DNA from: Gammaproteobacteria bacterium | Lineage (GTDB): Bacteria > Pseudomonadota > Gammaproteobacteria > Eutrophobiales > Eutrophobiaceae | Direction: 5' to 3' | NCBI GenBank assembly: GCA_016179185.1 | Contig: JACORW010000087.1 | Location: 1 to 44,929 of the forward strand | DNA length: 44,929 bases | In this document: in pieces, positions 44,913 through 44,929 of the stretch | How positions within the stretch are numbered: the stretch's first letter is position 1 | Layout of the letters: each line of letters begins with the position of its first letter | Translations under genes and position numbers: made by a program | The notes under the pieces: generated by a model | The model's input: only the letters and a program-made list of their open reading frames with translations | Told to the model about the DNA's origin: nothing | The model's database searches: none

Positions 44913-44929
44913 TGAGGCAAGCGAAAACC

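Noticed and set aside
44658-44920. Short protein-coding genes in the terminal hairpin array
   Set aside because: Frames on both strands simply read through inverted repeats, with no ribosome-binding site or recognisable domain.

Overview
The window looks like chromosomal DNA of a high-G+C gammaproteobacterium. The strongest clues are the conserved block UPF0149/pepP/ubiH/ubiI, facing a coiled-coil gene plus zapA with a 6S RNA gene behind it, together with glnS and the dtd, hemF, hisB and hisH genes. No phage, plasmid or CRISPR signature was seen. The density of short intergenic repeats is unusual. Species cannot be named from the sequence alone.

Layout. (1) 1-5.4 kb: a class III adenylate cyclase whose start lies inside a repeat, a TPR-like membrane protein, an orphan ABC-2 permease and a membrane sensor histidine kinase. 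(2) 5.4-21.4 kb, minus strand: one tightly packed MSHA-like type IV pilus / type II secretion-like operon. In transcription order it holds a sigma-54 response regulator, an ExeA/MshM ATPase, an MshL secretin, a TPR protein, an MshE motor ATPase, an MshG inner-membrane platform, a GspL/PilM-PilN-like protein, a PilO/MshJ-like protein, an MshK-like periplasmic protein, a pseudopilin of about 1,057 residues with five copies of an internal module, and a classical prepilin. Nothing here looks like an abundant small major pilin. The histidine kinase at the far end and the regulator at the head may form a two-component pair. (3) 21.5-23.1 kb: metF and a thioredoxin-like protein. (4) 23.2-30.1 kb, plus strand: a central-carbon operon tkt-gap-pgk-pyk-fba (class I aldolase), an arrangement familiar from autotrophs and methylotrophs; autotrophy is only inferred. 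(5) 30.2-38.0 kb, minus strand: rhomboid protease, purC, glnS, ubiI, ubiH, pepP, UPF0149. (6) 38.2-41.4 kb: ZapB-like coiled coil, zapA, 6S RNA, ilvA, rpiA. (7) 41.5-44.9 kb: repeats, a 53-residue membrane protein, dtd, hemF, hisB, hisH and a terminal hairpin array.

Repeats form a second layer. I see (a) a hairpin-string element of about 169 bp in two diverged copies (164-332 and 41601-41769) with a fragment at about 38012-38044; (b) a REP-like double hairpin in three intergenic copies plus a half copy read in frame inside ubiH; (c) two families of 7-8 base phased inverted repeats, one bracketing the kinase gene; (d) a 146-bp inverted-repeat element between zapA and the 6S RNA; (e) a hairpin array after hisH.

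The most promising unusual system is the pilus-like operon with its giant repeat-bearing pseudopilin. Start sites were often moved downstream of the longest possible frame where stop/start overlaps or ribosome-binding sites favoured it; each case is noted.
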